Counted from the first letter of the stretch, positions 21,847 through 32,128 are shown. The stretch is DNA of 64,000 bases from Poa pratensis (GCA_947311845.1 CAMZMU010000117.1:76020059-76084058); one strand, 5' to 3'. The notes: generated by a model from the letters alone, not told the origin. Numbers and translations are program-made.

Positions 21847-21854
21847 CTTTTATA
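21847..21854 (-). promoter_or_regulatory. TATA box of antisense B3 gene, copy 3
   Basis: TATAAAAG on the minus strand, 77 bp upstream of the ATG at 21770. Confidence 0.55.
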
Positions 21855-22060
21855 GCCACGGCACCACCTCTATCAGTCTCCTCGGTTCTTCCGTTATTGG
21901 GAATCGAGGGGGCCATCGCAGTTATTCCCCCGAGCGGAGTAACTCCAAGACCTTCAAGGCCATCAATGAAGCAGAGCAGGAAGACCAGGTGCCCGGGGAC
22001 CCACTTTGACCTATCTTTAGGCCATGGCCCCGGCAGCTGGAGCAAGAGCCGCCGGGACCA

Positions 22061-22074
22061 TGCCCGGGGGCTAC
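22061..22074 (+). promoter_or_regulatory. Polypurine tract before LTR B3
   Basis: TGCCCGGGGGCTAC, identical to the tract before LTR B2. Confidence 0.6.
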
Positions 22075-23007
22075 TGTCGCAGCAGTGGAACATGGGGTTC
22101 CCCTAGTGCTGCCAAAGTGGGTCCACCCCATGTGGGCCCAAGATGAAGATGGACAAGACCAAGACTCAAGTCAAGCTGGCGGGTTCACCGTCAAGACACG
22201 CATGGCCTACATCGACAAAGGGCTCCGGTCCTGGGGACCTTCCGGGTCCCCGAACCAAGCAAGAAGGCCAGGAAGGACCCGAGAGCCCGAGTTCCCGGCA
22301 GGAGGCCAGGCTCCCTCTCGGGTACTTCCCCACGTCCCTGTGGATAAGCACTCCACCTCACCGCGGAAGACTTGGGAAGCAAGGCGAAGGCAGCGCGGGC
22401 GGGAAGCACGTCCCGTGGTGGTGTCAGCTCCTGTCCACCCCAAGGCGGACGCTCCCACCTAACCCAAGGGAGACGCTAGGCTGAGGAGAGGCCACGTCTC
22501 CTCCTAAACTAGATGAGGAGGGTCCTTCACCCCGAAGGTCCCTCACGCCCCTCACGTGACCCTGTGGCAACCCCTTAGCCTATAAAAGGAGGACCAAGGC
22601 ACGGATGAGGGAAGAGGTCGAAGCAAGGACAAACACAAGGTAGAACCAGAGCAAGACTAGACTAGGGCTGTGAAGGTAGAGAGGAAGGTGATCTCCTCCG
22701 GGTCAGGATCTGTCCTTCTTCTACCTCCAGCCAAAACCCTTCCGGGTACCCCATCCGGGAGGTTCCATTGTAAGCCACACTATGAAGAACCCATCAATCC
22801 AGACATGCAGGAGTAGGGCTTTTAGCCTCCGGGCGGCCTGAACCTGGGTAGCTCCTTGTGTCCCTTTGGTTGCATGCTTTGATCGTGGAGAGGAGAGCTT
22901 GATCTAGACTCCGCCCAAGAAGACGATTCTCAGCCTCCTTCGCGCCCCGTGCCGAACCTAAAAGGGGGTATCATATGCTCCCGGTGTCCGTGCAACGAGA
23001 CACGACA
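22075..23007 (+). repeat. Element B LTR 3, complete, 933 bp
   Basis: Near-identical to 16103-17034, with the same TGTCGCAGCAG start and CACGACA end. It contains CACGTG (22553-22558) and TATAAAAG (22581-22588). Confidence 0.9.
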
Positions 23008-23009
23008 TC

Positions 23010-23027
23010 TGGCGCGCCAGGTAGGGG
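23010..23027 (+). promoter_or_regulatory. Primer-binding site after LTR B3
   Basis: TGGCGCGCCAGGTAGGGG two bases after the LTR. Confidence 0.75.
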
Positions 23028-23060
23028 GCGCAAGCGCTGGATTCGCCTACATCAGCCGCG

Positions 23061-23960
23061 ATGGCAAGCTCATCATCGACAACCTCGGAGTCTACGTCAG
23101 GCTCCTCTTCTTCGGAAGCAAGCTCGTCGTCAAGTTCTTCTTCTGGTTCGCGATCTACGGCAAGATCGTCAAGAACTGCCTCGAGCTCCTCGTCTGCGAA
23201 CGGATCCACTCCAGGGACAGCCGTCTCCTCGGGGCAAGGCAAGCAGCTGCCTCAGTCACAAGCAAGAGTCATGTCGGGAGCTCGGGAGGTCTTTGGAGAG
23301 CAAGCGTGCCAGGCATCGCGGAAGGGCTGGGGGCTAGAGGAAGCTCTGGGCGTGGCCCGGGCGCTTCTCTCCTCCCCCCAGATCAGTGAAAGAGTGATCC
23401 CCGTTCGAAGGCATGGATCAATAGCTTGGAAAACCTGCTGGACTACGCTCTCCAATGCCACGCTCCCACGAGTCCTGCCCCGACCATCGACCACGGCGCT
23501 GCCATCCCCGAGCCACTACCTCCGGCGGAGGAACAGCATGAGGACCCCCATGGCAAGCGGCCCATGGAACTTCCTGAAGAAGGTGCTGGCCAGAGCTCCA
23601 ACCCCAGGCGTCGCTCGCGGGAGGACATGGAAGGCCAGGCCAGCCAGCACCTCAAGACCTGCTGCACGCCGTACCCGGCAACCGTCTCCGACCTCTATCA
23701 CCTAGAGCAAGAAGCTGAGGAGACGCTGCGTCACTACATCTGAAGGTTCCGGGGCGTCGTCGACCGCATTATCCCGACGTACCTCTGCGAGGCTTCGGTC
23801 ATCGCCGCATTCCACGTCAACGTCCGCAACCCCAAGATGCGTGAAAAGATGAGTATCCGCGTTGTGGACACCCTGTAGAACTTGTGGGACATAGCTGACC
23901 GATGTGCTAGGATGGAAGAAGCCGCTAACCTACCTCCCCGCAAGAGTCGTTGAAGCAATT
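23061..23960 (+). pseudogene. gag: gag remnant of element B, third interior
   Basis: An ATG shortly after the primer site opens a Ser/Thr-rich N-terminus (MASSSSTTSES...). The frame shifts near 23410 to SLENLLDYALQCHAPTS and runs to LYHLEQEAEETLRHYI-stop at 23743. After the stop the same frame continues with capsid-like sequence (VIAAFHVNVRNPKMREKM, then after another stop NLWDIADRCARMEEA). The order matches the middle and end of a grass gypsy Gag, but most of the capsid is missing between about residues 200 and 210 of the remnant. No zinc knuckle, protease or pol follows, so the rest was deleted and joined to the post-integrase region near 23960. Confidence 0.7.
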
Positions 23961-24495
23961 CGTGCTGTGTACCCGGAAGAACCGTGTTGCCACAAGATGT
24001 ACCCTGAAGTGGCCAGTTGTCGTTCAAGAACTTCCATGATGAATAAAAGATAAGTTATCCTCAAACCTATTTCTGCAGTACGTGATATCTACTTCTCGGG
24101 TAACAAGAACATGTGCGGAACTAGAAAGGCAAGGCTCGACCGTCGTGCGAGCACTCATGGGGTATCGACTCTCCCGGGGTAAAAAGCGGTGCACAGACCT
24201 GATACACCGCGGGGACGTGCGTGCCAAGCAGAGTGAGCGGCCTTTTGGGAATCGGTAGGGCTCGCGAGCGCATGCCTGACCAGTCAGGGCCTCGCGGGTA
24301 AGCTTACATCCCAGAAGGTTCCTCAAGGACGTGGAGAAAAGTAAAAACATGCTAAAGACAAGTAAAAGCAACCCGAGAACTAGAGTAGCATAGCAAGTTC
24401 TAGCCTATTACAAGCAAGTTTTAATAAGCTGGTACATGAGATCTGACGCAAAGTTTATTTGGGGGCACGAAGTGCCCAAACATGGTGCAGGACAA
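23961..24495 (+). other. Element B post-pol region, no gene seen
   Basis: GAATAAAAGATAAG at about 24043 corresponds to the sequence after the integrase stop near 19387, so this is the region downstream of pol, reached directly from gag by a deletion. Confidence 0.5.
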
Positions 24496-25056
24496 CTAGA
24501 GAGGCGGGAATTTCCTCATGGCAAGTGCAGTCGCGGGAGCTGACACCGCGTGGAGAGAAGCCCCGGAAGGAGATGAGAAATCCGGCAAGGCAACGACCGG
24601 ATTGGCCTCCCTGAAGGACGCCATCACCAAGGCCGCCGTCGCCTTGCTTGTCTCATGCTTGTCATTCACAAGCCGGGTGACCATCTTGTTCTTGAAAGAC
24701 CGGAGATCAGCAGCCACTTCTCTGATAAATCTCGCGACAAGGGGCAGACTCTGACGCTGTGATTCTAGTACCGGAGCTTCGGTGGGCAGACTCAGCCGCC
24801 TCACTCGCGTCGTCTCCAACTCGCAGGCTGCCTCAACCTCGGCGAAACCCTCCTGGTTAAGACGGCGAAGCTCAGACAGCTCAGTGGATGCCTGGGAGTT
24901 GGCCTGGGTCAGCTTCTGGTTGCCTTCTCTCAGTGCTGCAAGCTCTTTGCACTGCGCCTCCAAGGACTCTTTCAGCTCGGACATCTTCTGGCCGTCACAC
25001 TTGGCCTGCTGCTGCAAAGCTTGGGCGGACTCCTGCTACTGATGGAGGACGTTCTT
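24496..25056 (-). pseudogene. Antisense coiled-coil ORF of element B
   Basis: The minus-strand frame from 25017 to 24496 starts MQQQAKCDGQKMSELKESLEAQ and is rich in Glu, Gln, Leu and Ala in heptad-like spacing over about 90 residues. It then has a basic and hydrophobic part (ADLRSFKNKMVTRLVNDKHE) and a Pro/Ala/Ser tail. The same frame continues upstream across one TAG near 25040 (TIKNVLHQ-stop-QESAQALQQQ), so the original protein was longer. Position downstream of pol and antisense orientation fit the extra ORFs known in grass Tat-type gypsy elements. Molecular role unknown. Confidence 0.55.
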
Positions 25057-25524
25057 GATTGTCGGCCCAGTGAGACCTAGGGTGTGCTGGGCCTGTCCTC
25101 CACGGCCCTCGACACTCGATGGCCAATTTCCACTAAGGACCAAGCCTACGGCTTGGAGAGACTCGCGAGGCAAATCGCCTCGCGAGGGCTCTGGAGGCAG
25201 CGGAGGCCTATGGAGGCTCTATCCACTGCTGCCCCCTCTTCAAGGTGATCTCCCCTGGGGAGAGGTCAACGCCAAATCCTCCACAGGGCACCCTAGCCCT
25301 CGTAGGGATTGCTTCGCTGCAAAGCAACCTCTGCAAAGCGCACATGGGCTCTGCAGCGGCCGCAGAGTGACGCGCGCCTCTGCGCGCGGTGACGACGATG
25401 CCGCAGTTGCCATTCTGGTGATTAAAGGAGTCAACAAAGCTGCGCCATCCGCACCGGACTACAAGGATTTCCTCTTTGGTGATAAGGGGACCGGCCGGCG
25501 CTACTCTCCACGGCCAACGTCACC
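25057..25524. other. Unresolved junction between B and D with a cluster of stem-loops
   Basis: No LTR end, primer site or gene can be fixed here. At 25142-25387 there are six short perfect inverted repeats, for example CTCGCGAGGC with GCCTCGCGAG (25162-25186, 5-base loop) and GCGCGC with GCGCGC (25372-25387). It may be a fragment of D's 5' LTR or leader. Confidence 0.4.
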
Positions 25525-26995
25525 GTGGCACCCCCACGTTCCTCTGCAGCCCCAGCTGGCCGTCCTGCATGGACGGTGGTTTCTCTACCACAGGCATCAG
25601 CTTTACGCCCATGGACCGCGTCCATGGACCGCGTCCAGCACCTCGTCGACATCGTGGCTGCACCACGCGCAGCTCCAGCGACGTCGCGCTCTCTGGTGCA
25701 CCACAACTCCGGATGTGCAGGGACTGCCGCGCATGGCGCACCTCCGCCGCCGCCTCCGCCAGGTCCGCCTCCAGCTGCGGCCCACAAGGCTGCCTCCCAC
25801 GCATCTTCGCCGCGCGATTGCCAAATCGTGCAGCGGAATCCTCCAGACGCGAGGGTGGAAACGGAGCGCCAGAAGGACCTCCAGAAGCGCATCGTCGAGG
25901 AAATCGGCCAAGCGGGGCGACAGAACCGCCGAGCTCTTCAGGGCGGCATTGCCTCGTACGCCACAGGGTGCGCGGCCTTCACCCGCAACCTGCGTCGCGT
26001 TGTCTGGCCGCAGAAGTTCAGGCCTGACCTGCCCAAGGGCTACGACGGCACGAACAACCCCATCGAGTTCCTGCAGCTCTACACCACCTCCATCCAGGCT
26101 GCGTGGGGAGACGACAAGGTCATGGCCAACTGGTTCTCCCACGCCCTCAAGGATTCTGCCTTGTCGTGGCTCCTGAACCTCCCTGAGGATTCCATTGACT
26201 CGTGGGACGAGCTCTACCAGCAGTTCGTTGCGAACTTCAAGGGCACGTACGAGCGCACCCTCACCTACAACGACCTGCGTGCTGTGCGCCAGAAGCCTGG
26301 CGAGACCCTCCGCAAGTACATCCAGCGCTTCAGCCAAGTCCGCAACAAGATTCCAAACATCCCGGACTCGCACGTCATCGCTGCCTTCAGAGAGGGCGTC
26401 ACCAACCACAGGATGCTCGAGAAGCTCGGTATCCACGATACCCTCTCCTCCGTGGTGAAGCTCTTCGACATCGCTGACAAGTGCGCCAAGGCCGAGGAAG
26501 GCCTCCTCTTCGTCAAGGTGGGCTCGACAGACGACCCTGCCGAGGGATCCAAGGCCCAGAAGAGGCGCGACGAGACAAAACGCAAGCCTACAGCTGTGCT
26601 GGCAGCCGAGCCCGACGCCAAGCAGCTTCGCGAGGACTCTCCCGAGGCCGCCGAGAAAAAGGTGGACAACCGCCCGTTCTGCATCTACCACAACAGGCGC
26701 GGCCATGCGACAGAGAACTGCTACGACCTCAAGCAGCTGAGCAAGAAGCGCGAGCAAGAAGAAGCCAGCGGTGGCTGCGGCAGAGGCCGTGGTTACCGCA
26801 AGGGCGGACCCAAAGGCAACTACCAGAAGCCACAGGGGACTCAGGCGAACGCCGCCGAGAAAAACAACAACCTCCCCGACGAAGAGCCCGGGGGCTACCA
26901 GGCCCCTAGAGGTGCCATGGCGTGCATCCTCGGCGGATCCCAGGCGCCCAAGTCCAACAATCAGTTCAAGCAGTTCGCCGTGAGCTCAATGCAGC
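25525..26995 (+). pseudogene. gag: gag of element D
   Basis: Open from 25525 for nearly 490 relevant codons. A Pro-rich N-terminus (residues about 75-90) is followed by a capsid-like part with FRPDLPKGYDGTNNPIEFLQLY, SWDELYQQFVANFKGTYER and GETLRKYIQRFSQVRN, which is the retrotransposon Gag core. A CIYHNRRGHATENCYDL zinc-binding motif (about residue 385-400) follows, then a Gly/Arg-rich stretch. Near 26995 the meaningful frame changes, and the frame of gag runs on to 27336 without homology. Gag would form the particle and bind RNA. The long open frame suggests that Gag decayed later than pol, or by chance. Confidence 0.85.
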
Positions 26996-27640
26996 GCTCC
27001 CTGGGATCGAGACGTCCCGACCCCTCAAGTGGTCCCAGTACACCATCGCCTTCGACGCCAAAGATCACCCCAAGTCGACCAAGACTGTGGGCACCCTCCC
27101 GTTGGTATGCACCCCCACCATCAACAACATCGCCGTCGGCAAGACGCTCATTGATGGGGTGCAGGCCTCAACGTCATCTCTGTCGAGACCTTCGAGACGC
27201 TTCAAGTGCCCTACGAGTGGCTTATGCCCTCGAGGCCCTTCGCCGGGGTCACCAGCGGCTCAATCTCGCCTCTGGGGCAAGTGAGTCTCGCAGTCACCTT
27301 TGGCACGCAGGAGAACTATCGCACCGAGCTAATTGACTTCGACGTCGCGCACATTGGCCTGCCCTACAACGCCATTCTCGGCTACCCCGTCCTCGCGAAG
27401 TTCATGGCCGTCACGCACCACGCCTATAACATGGTCAAGATCCCTGGCAGCGGTGGCACCATCACCATCCGTGGTCACGTACAAGACGCCACGCGGGCTG
27501 TCGAGATCGCCTACAAGGCCGCTGCCATGGCATTCCCCGCTGATGAGGACATGGAGCCTCTCGAGAGGCCCAAGAAGAAGAAGCAGTTGTTCTCTCAAGA
27601 GGAGGCCTCTACAAAGAAGGTGTCGCTGAGCACCAGTGGC
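26995..27640 (+). pseudogene. pol: Protease region of element D
   Basis: The aspartic protease that cuts the polyprotein. The N-terminal part (WSQYTIAFDAKDHPKS, GTLPLVCTPTINNIAVGKTLIDG) is in one frame. A base is missing in the GATGGGGTGC run at about 27155, exactly at the active-site loop (LIDGGAGLNV-type). The C-terminal part (NVISVETFETLQVPYEWLMPS, PYNAILGYPVLAKFMAVTHH) continues in another frame. The conserved ILGYP region is present. It cannot be active as it stands. Confidence 0.75.
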
Positions 27641-27699
27641 TTGGGGCTGAGGGCTCGGGGGCTAGCGTCACCATTGGCGCTGGCTTGCCTCCCAAATAG

Positions 27700-28600
27700 G
27701 AAAGCGCGCTTGTCGCCTTCCTTCGGGCAAACTCTGACATGTTGCATGGACCCCGTCAGATATGTCCGGCGTACCAAGGGAGGTGATCGAGCACCACTTA
27801 GCAGTGTGTCCAAACACACGCCCTGTGAAGCAGAAAGCGCGTAAGCAAGCCCCCGAGAAGCAAGCGTTCATCATCAAAGAGGTAGAGAAGCTGAAAGCAG
27901 CAGACATCATTCGAGAAGTGTCCCACCCCACTTGGCTCTCCAACGGCCCTGTGAAGCAGCAGAATTCGAACATGCAGCGCCTAGCAGGATGCATGGCCAG
28001 CTTAGGCCGCTTCATCTCCAAGTTCGGCGAGAGAGCTTGCCATTTTTCAAGATCATGAAGAAATCCGGCACCTTCAAGTGGACTCCAGAGGCAGACAAAG
28101 CATTTGAGGACTTGAAGAAATACTTGGCTAGCTCACCAGTCATGGTAGCCCCCAGGGCAGGCGAGCATCTGAAGCTGTACCTAGCAGCCACTCCACAAAC
28201 GCAAGCGCCGTCCTGGTGGTGGAAAGAGAAGAGCCAGTTCTCCCCAAGAAAAGCACTGCCACACCAAGTCCAGAACCTCCCGACGAGGAACAGTCTCTCC
28301 AGCCCAGTGCCAGACCCACAGCCTCAAGTCGAGTCCACTACAAGCACCCCTGCCGAGGCTCCTCCACAGGAAACCTCGCCAAAGGTCCTGAGGAGCCTCT
28401 CGAGGGAGCCGACGCTGCAGCACCATCAACGACCCTCGTCGAGCATCCAGTCTACTTCGTCAGTACTGTACTGCGAGATGCTCGCGAGCGGTACCCAGTG
28501 CAGCAGAAGCTCCTCCTCGCGCTCCTCATCGCCTCCAGGAAGCTGCGCCACTACTTCCAGGGCCACCCCATCACGGTGGTCACGTCCTTCCCCCTGGAGC
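27700..28600 (+). pseudogene. pol: Reverse transcriptase remnant of element D, palm deleted
   Basis: The N-terminal entry (ESALVAFLRANSDM, then MSGVPREVIEHHLAVCPNTRPVKQK and KLKAADIIREVSHPTWLSN) is followed directly by the far C-terminal connection (QRLAGCMASLGRFISKFGE, FKWTPEADKAFEDLKKYL). The central part, where the YxDD catalytic motif should be, is absent, and the joint is near 27945. Later pieces ([36 protein letters not shown]) lie in a third frame. The result cannot polymerise DNA. Confidence 0.8.
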
Positions 28601-28667
28601 AATCCTGCGCAACCCCAACGCCACTGATCGCGTCGCAGGATGGAACATCGAGCTGCAACCATTCAAC

Positions 28668-29296
28668 TTGCGCTTCGACACCACAAGAGTCATAAAAGGG
28701 AGAGCGCTGGCGGATTTCGTCGCCGAGTGGACAGACCCAACTCCTGAAGAGCCTCGCGAAGAAGAAACCGCGTCATCGGAGATACAATGCCAAGCCACTG
28801 GACCATGCACTTCGATGGAGCTTTCGCCTGCCGCAATGGTGGGGCTGGCGTTGTCTTAACCTCACCAAAAGGTGACAAGCTCTACTACGCCATCCAGTGT
28901 GCTTCACAATAGACAAGATCTCCAACAACATCGCCGAGTACGAGGCCTCCTCGCCGGGCTCAGAGCCGCAATCGCCCTTGGCGTCAAGCACTTACTCATA
29001 AAGGGTGATTCCCAGCTCCTGGTTAACTTCTCCAACAAGAGCTACACGCCTAAAGACGACCACATGGCCGCCTACCTTGAAGAGGTCCGCAAGCTCGAGA
29101 AGCACTTCAGGGCATGGAGCTCATGCACATCCCGCGAAAGGAGAACCAGGAGGCAGATGACATCGCCAAGCGAGCATCACGAAGGCAGGCCCAGCCGGCC
29201 GGCGTCTTTGAAGAGAGACTCTCCAAGGCGTCCATAAAGCAGCCACAAGAAGCAGCAGCCACAAGCACAGACGAAGTACTCCCACCACCTCCGTAG
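28668..29296 (+). pseudogene. pol: RNase H and linker of element D
   Basis: RNase H removes the RNA template strand. The pieces in order are [14 protein letters not shown], then in another frame TMHFDGAFACRNGGAGVVLTSPKGD with the first catalytic Asp. IAEYEA with the Glu follows after a stop near 28909. Then come LLAGLRAAIALGVKHLLIKGDSQLLV with the next Asp, and MELMHIPRKENQEADDIAKRAS with the last Asp. So all four catalytic residues are still present, but split over several frames. Confidence 0.8.
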
Positions 29297-29346
29297 GTGG
29301 GGCACCCAACTGCGGTCCATCCTCAGGGGAGCGTCTGCTGCTGGCT

Positions 29347-30599
29347 ATGGTGCATCAAGAGACAGGCTGGGTTGACGAACTCAAAGACTACCTGCTGAAG
29401 GGAGTCCTCCCGAAGAAGACGCGGAGGCGGAACGAGTGGCTCGACAAGCCAAGTCATACTACATCCTCGAGGGAGACCTGTACCGCAAGCGCCCAAATGG
29501 AATTGCACTCAAGTGCGTCCCCCCCGAGGAAGGCCGCATGCTGATCAGAGACATTCACAGTGGAGAGTGTGGCCACCATTCCTCTGCACGCACCCTGGCA
29601 GGCAAGGTCTTCAGGAGCGGTTTCTACTGGCCCCAAGTGCTTCAAGATGCACCACCATCGTCCAGTCTTGCGATGCGTGCCAGTTCCACGCCAAGCAAGT
29701 CCATCAGCCTGCACTGGGACTCCAAACCATCCCGCTCTCGTGGCCTTTCGCGGTCTGGGGGCTAGACATCTTGGGACCCTTCCCGAGATCGCAAGGGGGC
29801 TACCGCTTCCTCTTCGTGGCAGTCGACAAGTTCACCAAGTGGGCAGAGGTTGAAGCAGTGCGCAGCATACCGGCCAGGCAGCAGTAAAATTCATCAGAGG
29901 CCTGGTCTGCCGTTTTGGTGTGCCTAATCGCATCATCACCGACAATGGCTCACAATTCACCAGCGGCATCTTCAGGGCCTACTGCGAGAGCCTCGGCACC
30001 AAGCTCTGCTTCGCCTCGGTGGCTCACCCACAGAGCAACGGCCAAGCCGAGCGAGCAAATGCTGAGGTCCTCAAGGGCCTCAAGACAAGAAGCTTCAATC
30101 GCCTGAAGGGCTACGGCAAGGGCTGGATAGACGAACTCCCGTCCGTGCTCTGGTCCATCCGCACGAACCCCACGAAGCCCACTGGTGAGACGCCATTTGC
30201 CCTCGTGTATGGAGCTGAAGCAGTCCTCCCCACAGAGATCAAGCATGGATCCGCACGGGTCCTTGCCTTCAACGAGGACGATCAAGCAGACCTCCACACG
30301 ACGACCTGCTGCTCCTTGACGGGTTGCGCCGCCGTGCCGCCCTCAGGGCAGCCAAGTACCAGCAAGACCTGCGACGCTACCACAGCCGCCACATACGTCC
30401 ACGCACTCTCGAGACAGGCGACCTCGTCCTCAGGAGAATCCTCTCCAGGGAAGGTCTCCACAAGCTCTCGCCAATGTGGGAAGGCCCCTACAGGGTCTCA
30501 CACATCGCCAGGCCTGGCGCGGTACGCCTCGAAACGGAGGACGGCATCCCGGTCAAGAATCCATGGAACATCGCGCATCTACGCAAGTTCTACCCGTGA
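29347..30599 (+). pseudogene. pol: Integrase of element D
   Basis: Integrase inserts the cDNA into the host genome. The zinc-binding part keeps its His and Cys residues (IHSGECGHHSSARTLAGK, then SCDACQFH). The core keeps WGLDILGPFP with the first Asp, RIITDNGSQFTSG with the second Asp and GQAERANAEVLKG with the Glu. The end has WEGPYRVSHIARPGAV (GPY motif) and LRKFYP-stop at 30599, matching the end of the B integrase at 19295. Frames change near 29436, 29650, 29885 and 30300, so no active protein is expected. It is the best-preserved enzyme of the window at residue level. Confidence 0.88.
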
Positions 30600-31720
30600 T
30601 CATAGTCACGCCAGACATTTTTTGTCTCTAGAGGGAAGCACACAACTTCACCTCCAAGCTTCACAAAAGCTTCTCCTCCCGAGGGCCAGCCCCTCTGAGC
30701 TCTCCTGATAACGTGCCGCCGCAGGCCGTGAAGAGTCTCAGCCACTGAATGTGGTCCCCATGCCTCGACATGGAAAACTTTATCTTGGTAACCAAGTGTA
30801 ATGAACCAATTCGTTTCTCAATGAAACATTGCGCTGAGGCGCCGCTGTGTAATATTTTGGTGGTGAGTTTTTACTTTTCATCATCTTAGTTCATTTCGCG
30901 CTCATATTTTCCCCATGCGCACCTCGCGAGCGGGGGCTGAGTACGGTGACTGTGCCTCAAGAGCACCCCAACAGCACCGCAAAATCCAAAGGATCCGAGC
31001 TCTAACACGTGAGCACGCTCTCACGCCTGTTACCTCACAAAGAGCTCTGGCCCATGGGCTTGCTCCCAAACACGCCACCTCACCAAAGGACCTTGGTACT
31101 TACTCTCCTCGCGAGATACTCATGAGGAACCTATAAGCGCGCATGAGTTTTACTACCATGTACTTGCTTTGGGTTTGCCTCTCTAACCAATACAGGGAAC
31201 AAGAGTCCCCCCAAGTCGAGCCACGCTCCGGCCTCAAGAGGGAAGCGCACCATCAGGGAAACCAACGCCCTCTACGAGGCCAAAGTCTCACAAGCTAAGT
31301 CCAGCGCTCGCGCCTCAGGAGTTTTTTCCTCCCTCTCACGAGCATCTGTCCCCTCGAGCGGGTTTTTTCTCCTCACACTCCATGGACTGCTTGTGCGTCA
31401 AAGGGGGGCCCTCGAGCACCGCGACTCGAGAGCCCTTACCTCTCCAAGCCTTAAACACCCCCCGGCCTTGCCGAGTCAAGCTCCGGCATACCGCAGCGGC
31501 GGTGTCATAGCGCAAAGAGATGGGTCCTGACGACGTAGAGCGAAAAAGACATGGAACAGGGATAAAAGGCCCATCGAGGGACACACACATAGTAGCGCAC
31601 GATTAAAGTGTCTTACAAACCAGAATGAATTAAAACAAGTCTTAAAACAAAGATAACTGCGCCTCAAGCGCGTCTTGTTGCAGGAGCGGCCTAGGCAGAG
31701 GTTCACCATCGCCGTCCTCT
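30600..31720 (+). other. Element D region between integrase and antisense ORF, non-coding
   Basis: The stretch has CTCGCGAG-type palindromes (for example about 30923 and 31105) and no supportable gene. Open frames are short and without domains. Confidence 0.5.
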
Positions 31721-32122
31721 TCAGCCTTCCTCTTCGGCGCCTTCATCCTCCTCAGCGGCCTGCTCCGCCTCAACCCTCTTGAAGCGGTCGACGTAATCGT
31801 TGACTTCTTCTCGAACCGAGTTGGAGAGGTCCAAGGCTTGGTCCTCCTCGGCGGGCTCGGTCAGTGACTCGATGTCGAAGCCGGGCTGAAGGCGTTGGAG
31901 GTTGGCGAAGACGCGATCGATCGCCACTGTCAAGAGCTTGCGGCACTGCTCATCAACAACGTCGCCAAGTTCCGCCACAGGGCCCTCGAGCGCGGTGAAG
32001 AGCTGATCGAAGTAGGCGAGGTATGTGGCGGCGTCAGCGTTCCCGTGAACGGGAACCGCAGGGGCATCCACTCCTAGCTGCCCCGCGAGAGTGTTCCCCC
32101 GAGTCACCAAGGACTTGAACAT
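31721..32122 (-). pseudogene. Antisense coiled-coil ORF of element D, C-terminal part, interrupted by E
   Basis: The minus strand reads MFKSLVTRGNTLAGQ to an acidic end (EAEQAAEEDEGAEEEG-stop) over 133 residues. The upstream part of the same ORF is at 50511-50702, separated by the 18.4-kb element E. Leaving out E and one copy of its 5-bp target duplication keeps the frame (...QQRER then MFKS...). So the MFKS Met is internal, not the start. The middle part (YLAYFDQLFTALEGPVAELGDVVDEQCRK) looks helical. Grass Tat-type gypsy elements often carry such an antisense ORF between integrase and the 3' LTR. Its role is not known. Confidence 0.65.
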
Positions 32123-32123
32123 G

Positions 32124-32128
32124 CGCTC
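32124..32128. repeat. Target-site duplication of element E, left
   Basis: CGCTC directly before the TGTGGGG start of E, repeated at 50506-50510 after E's last base. Confidence 0.85.

Larger units (their letters stand above)
20693..21930 (-). repeat. Right arm of the 1.24-kb inverted repeat
   Basis: Reverse complement of 17051-18297. This arm is in the native position, between pol and the 3' LTR, as shown by the same sequence before LTR B2 in the first interior. Confidence 0.85.
15069..25056 (+). mobile_element. Element B: tandem chain of LTRs with three dissimilar interiors
   Basis: Three direct LTR copies (15069-15306 partial, 16103-17034, 22075-23007) are each followed by the same primer site (TGGCGCGCCAGGTAGGGG). 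Two are preceded by the same purine tract. The interiors are 0.8 kb, 5.0 kb and at least 2 kb. The first is almost only an antisense B3-domain gene. The second has an inverted repeat around pol scraps. The third has gag scraps and an antisense coiled-coil ORF. Gag and pol fragments resemble the grass gypsy lineage that carries extra antisense ORFs downstream of integrase. The end of the chain near 25056 is uncertain, and no closing LTR is seen in the window. Confidence 0.75.
25525..32128 (+). mobile_element. Element D: decayed gypsy (Tat-like) retrotransposon, gag-PR-RT-RNaseH-IN plus antisense ORF
   Basis: Gag, protease, RT pieces, RNase H and integrase occur in the gypsy order, all on plus, with at least ten frameshifts or stops. 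An antisense ORF lies downstream of integrase. The element continues at 50506-50702 beyond insertion E. Neither LTR is identified: the 5' side is unresolved at 25057-25524 and the 3' side lies beyond insertion F, outside the window. Confidence 0.85.

Noticed and set aside
25603..26757. 384-codon minus-strand frame opposite gag of D
   Set aside because: It lies exactly opposite a recognised Gag and is open because of GC-rich codons; no domain of its own.
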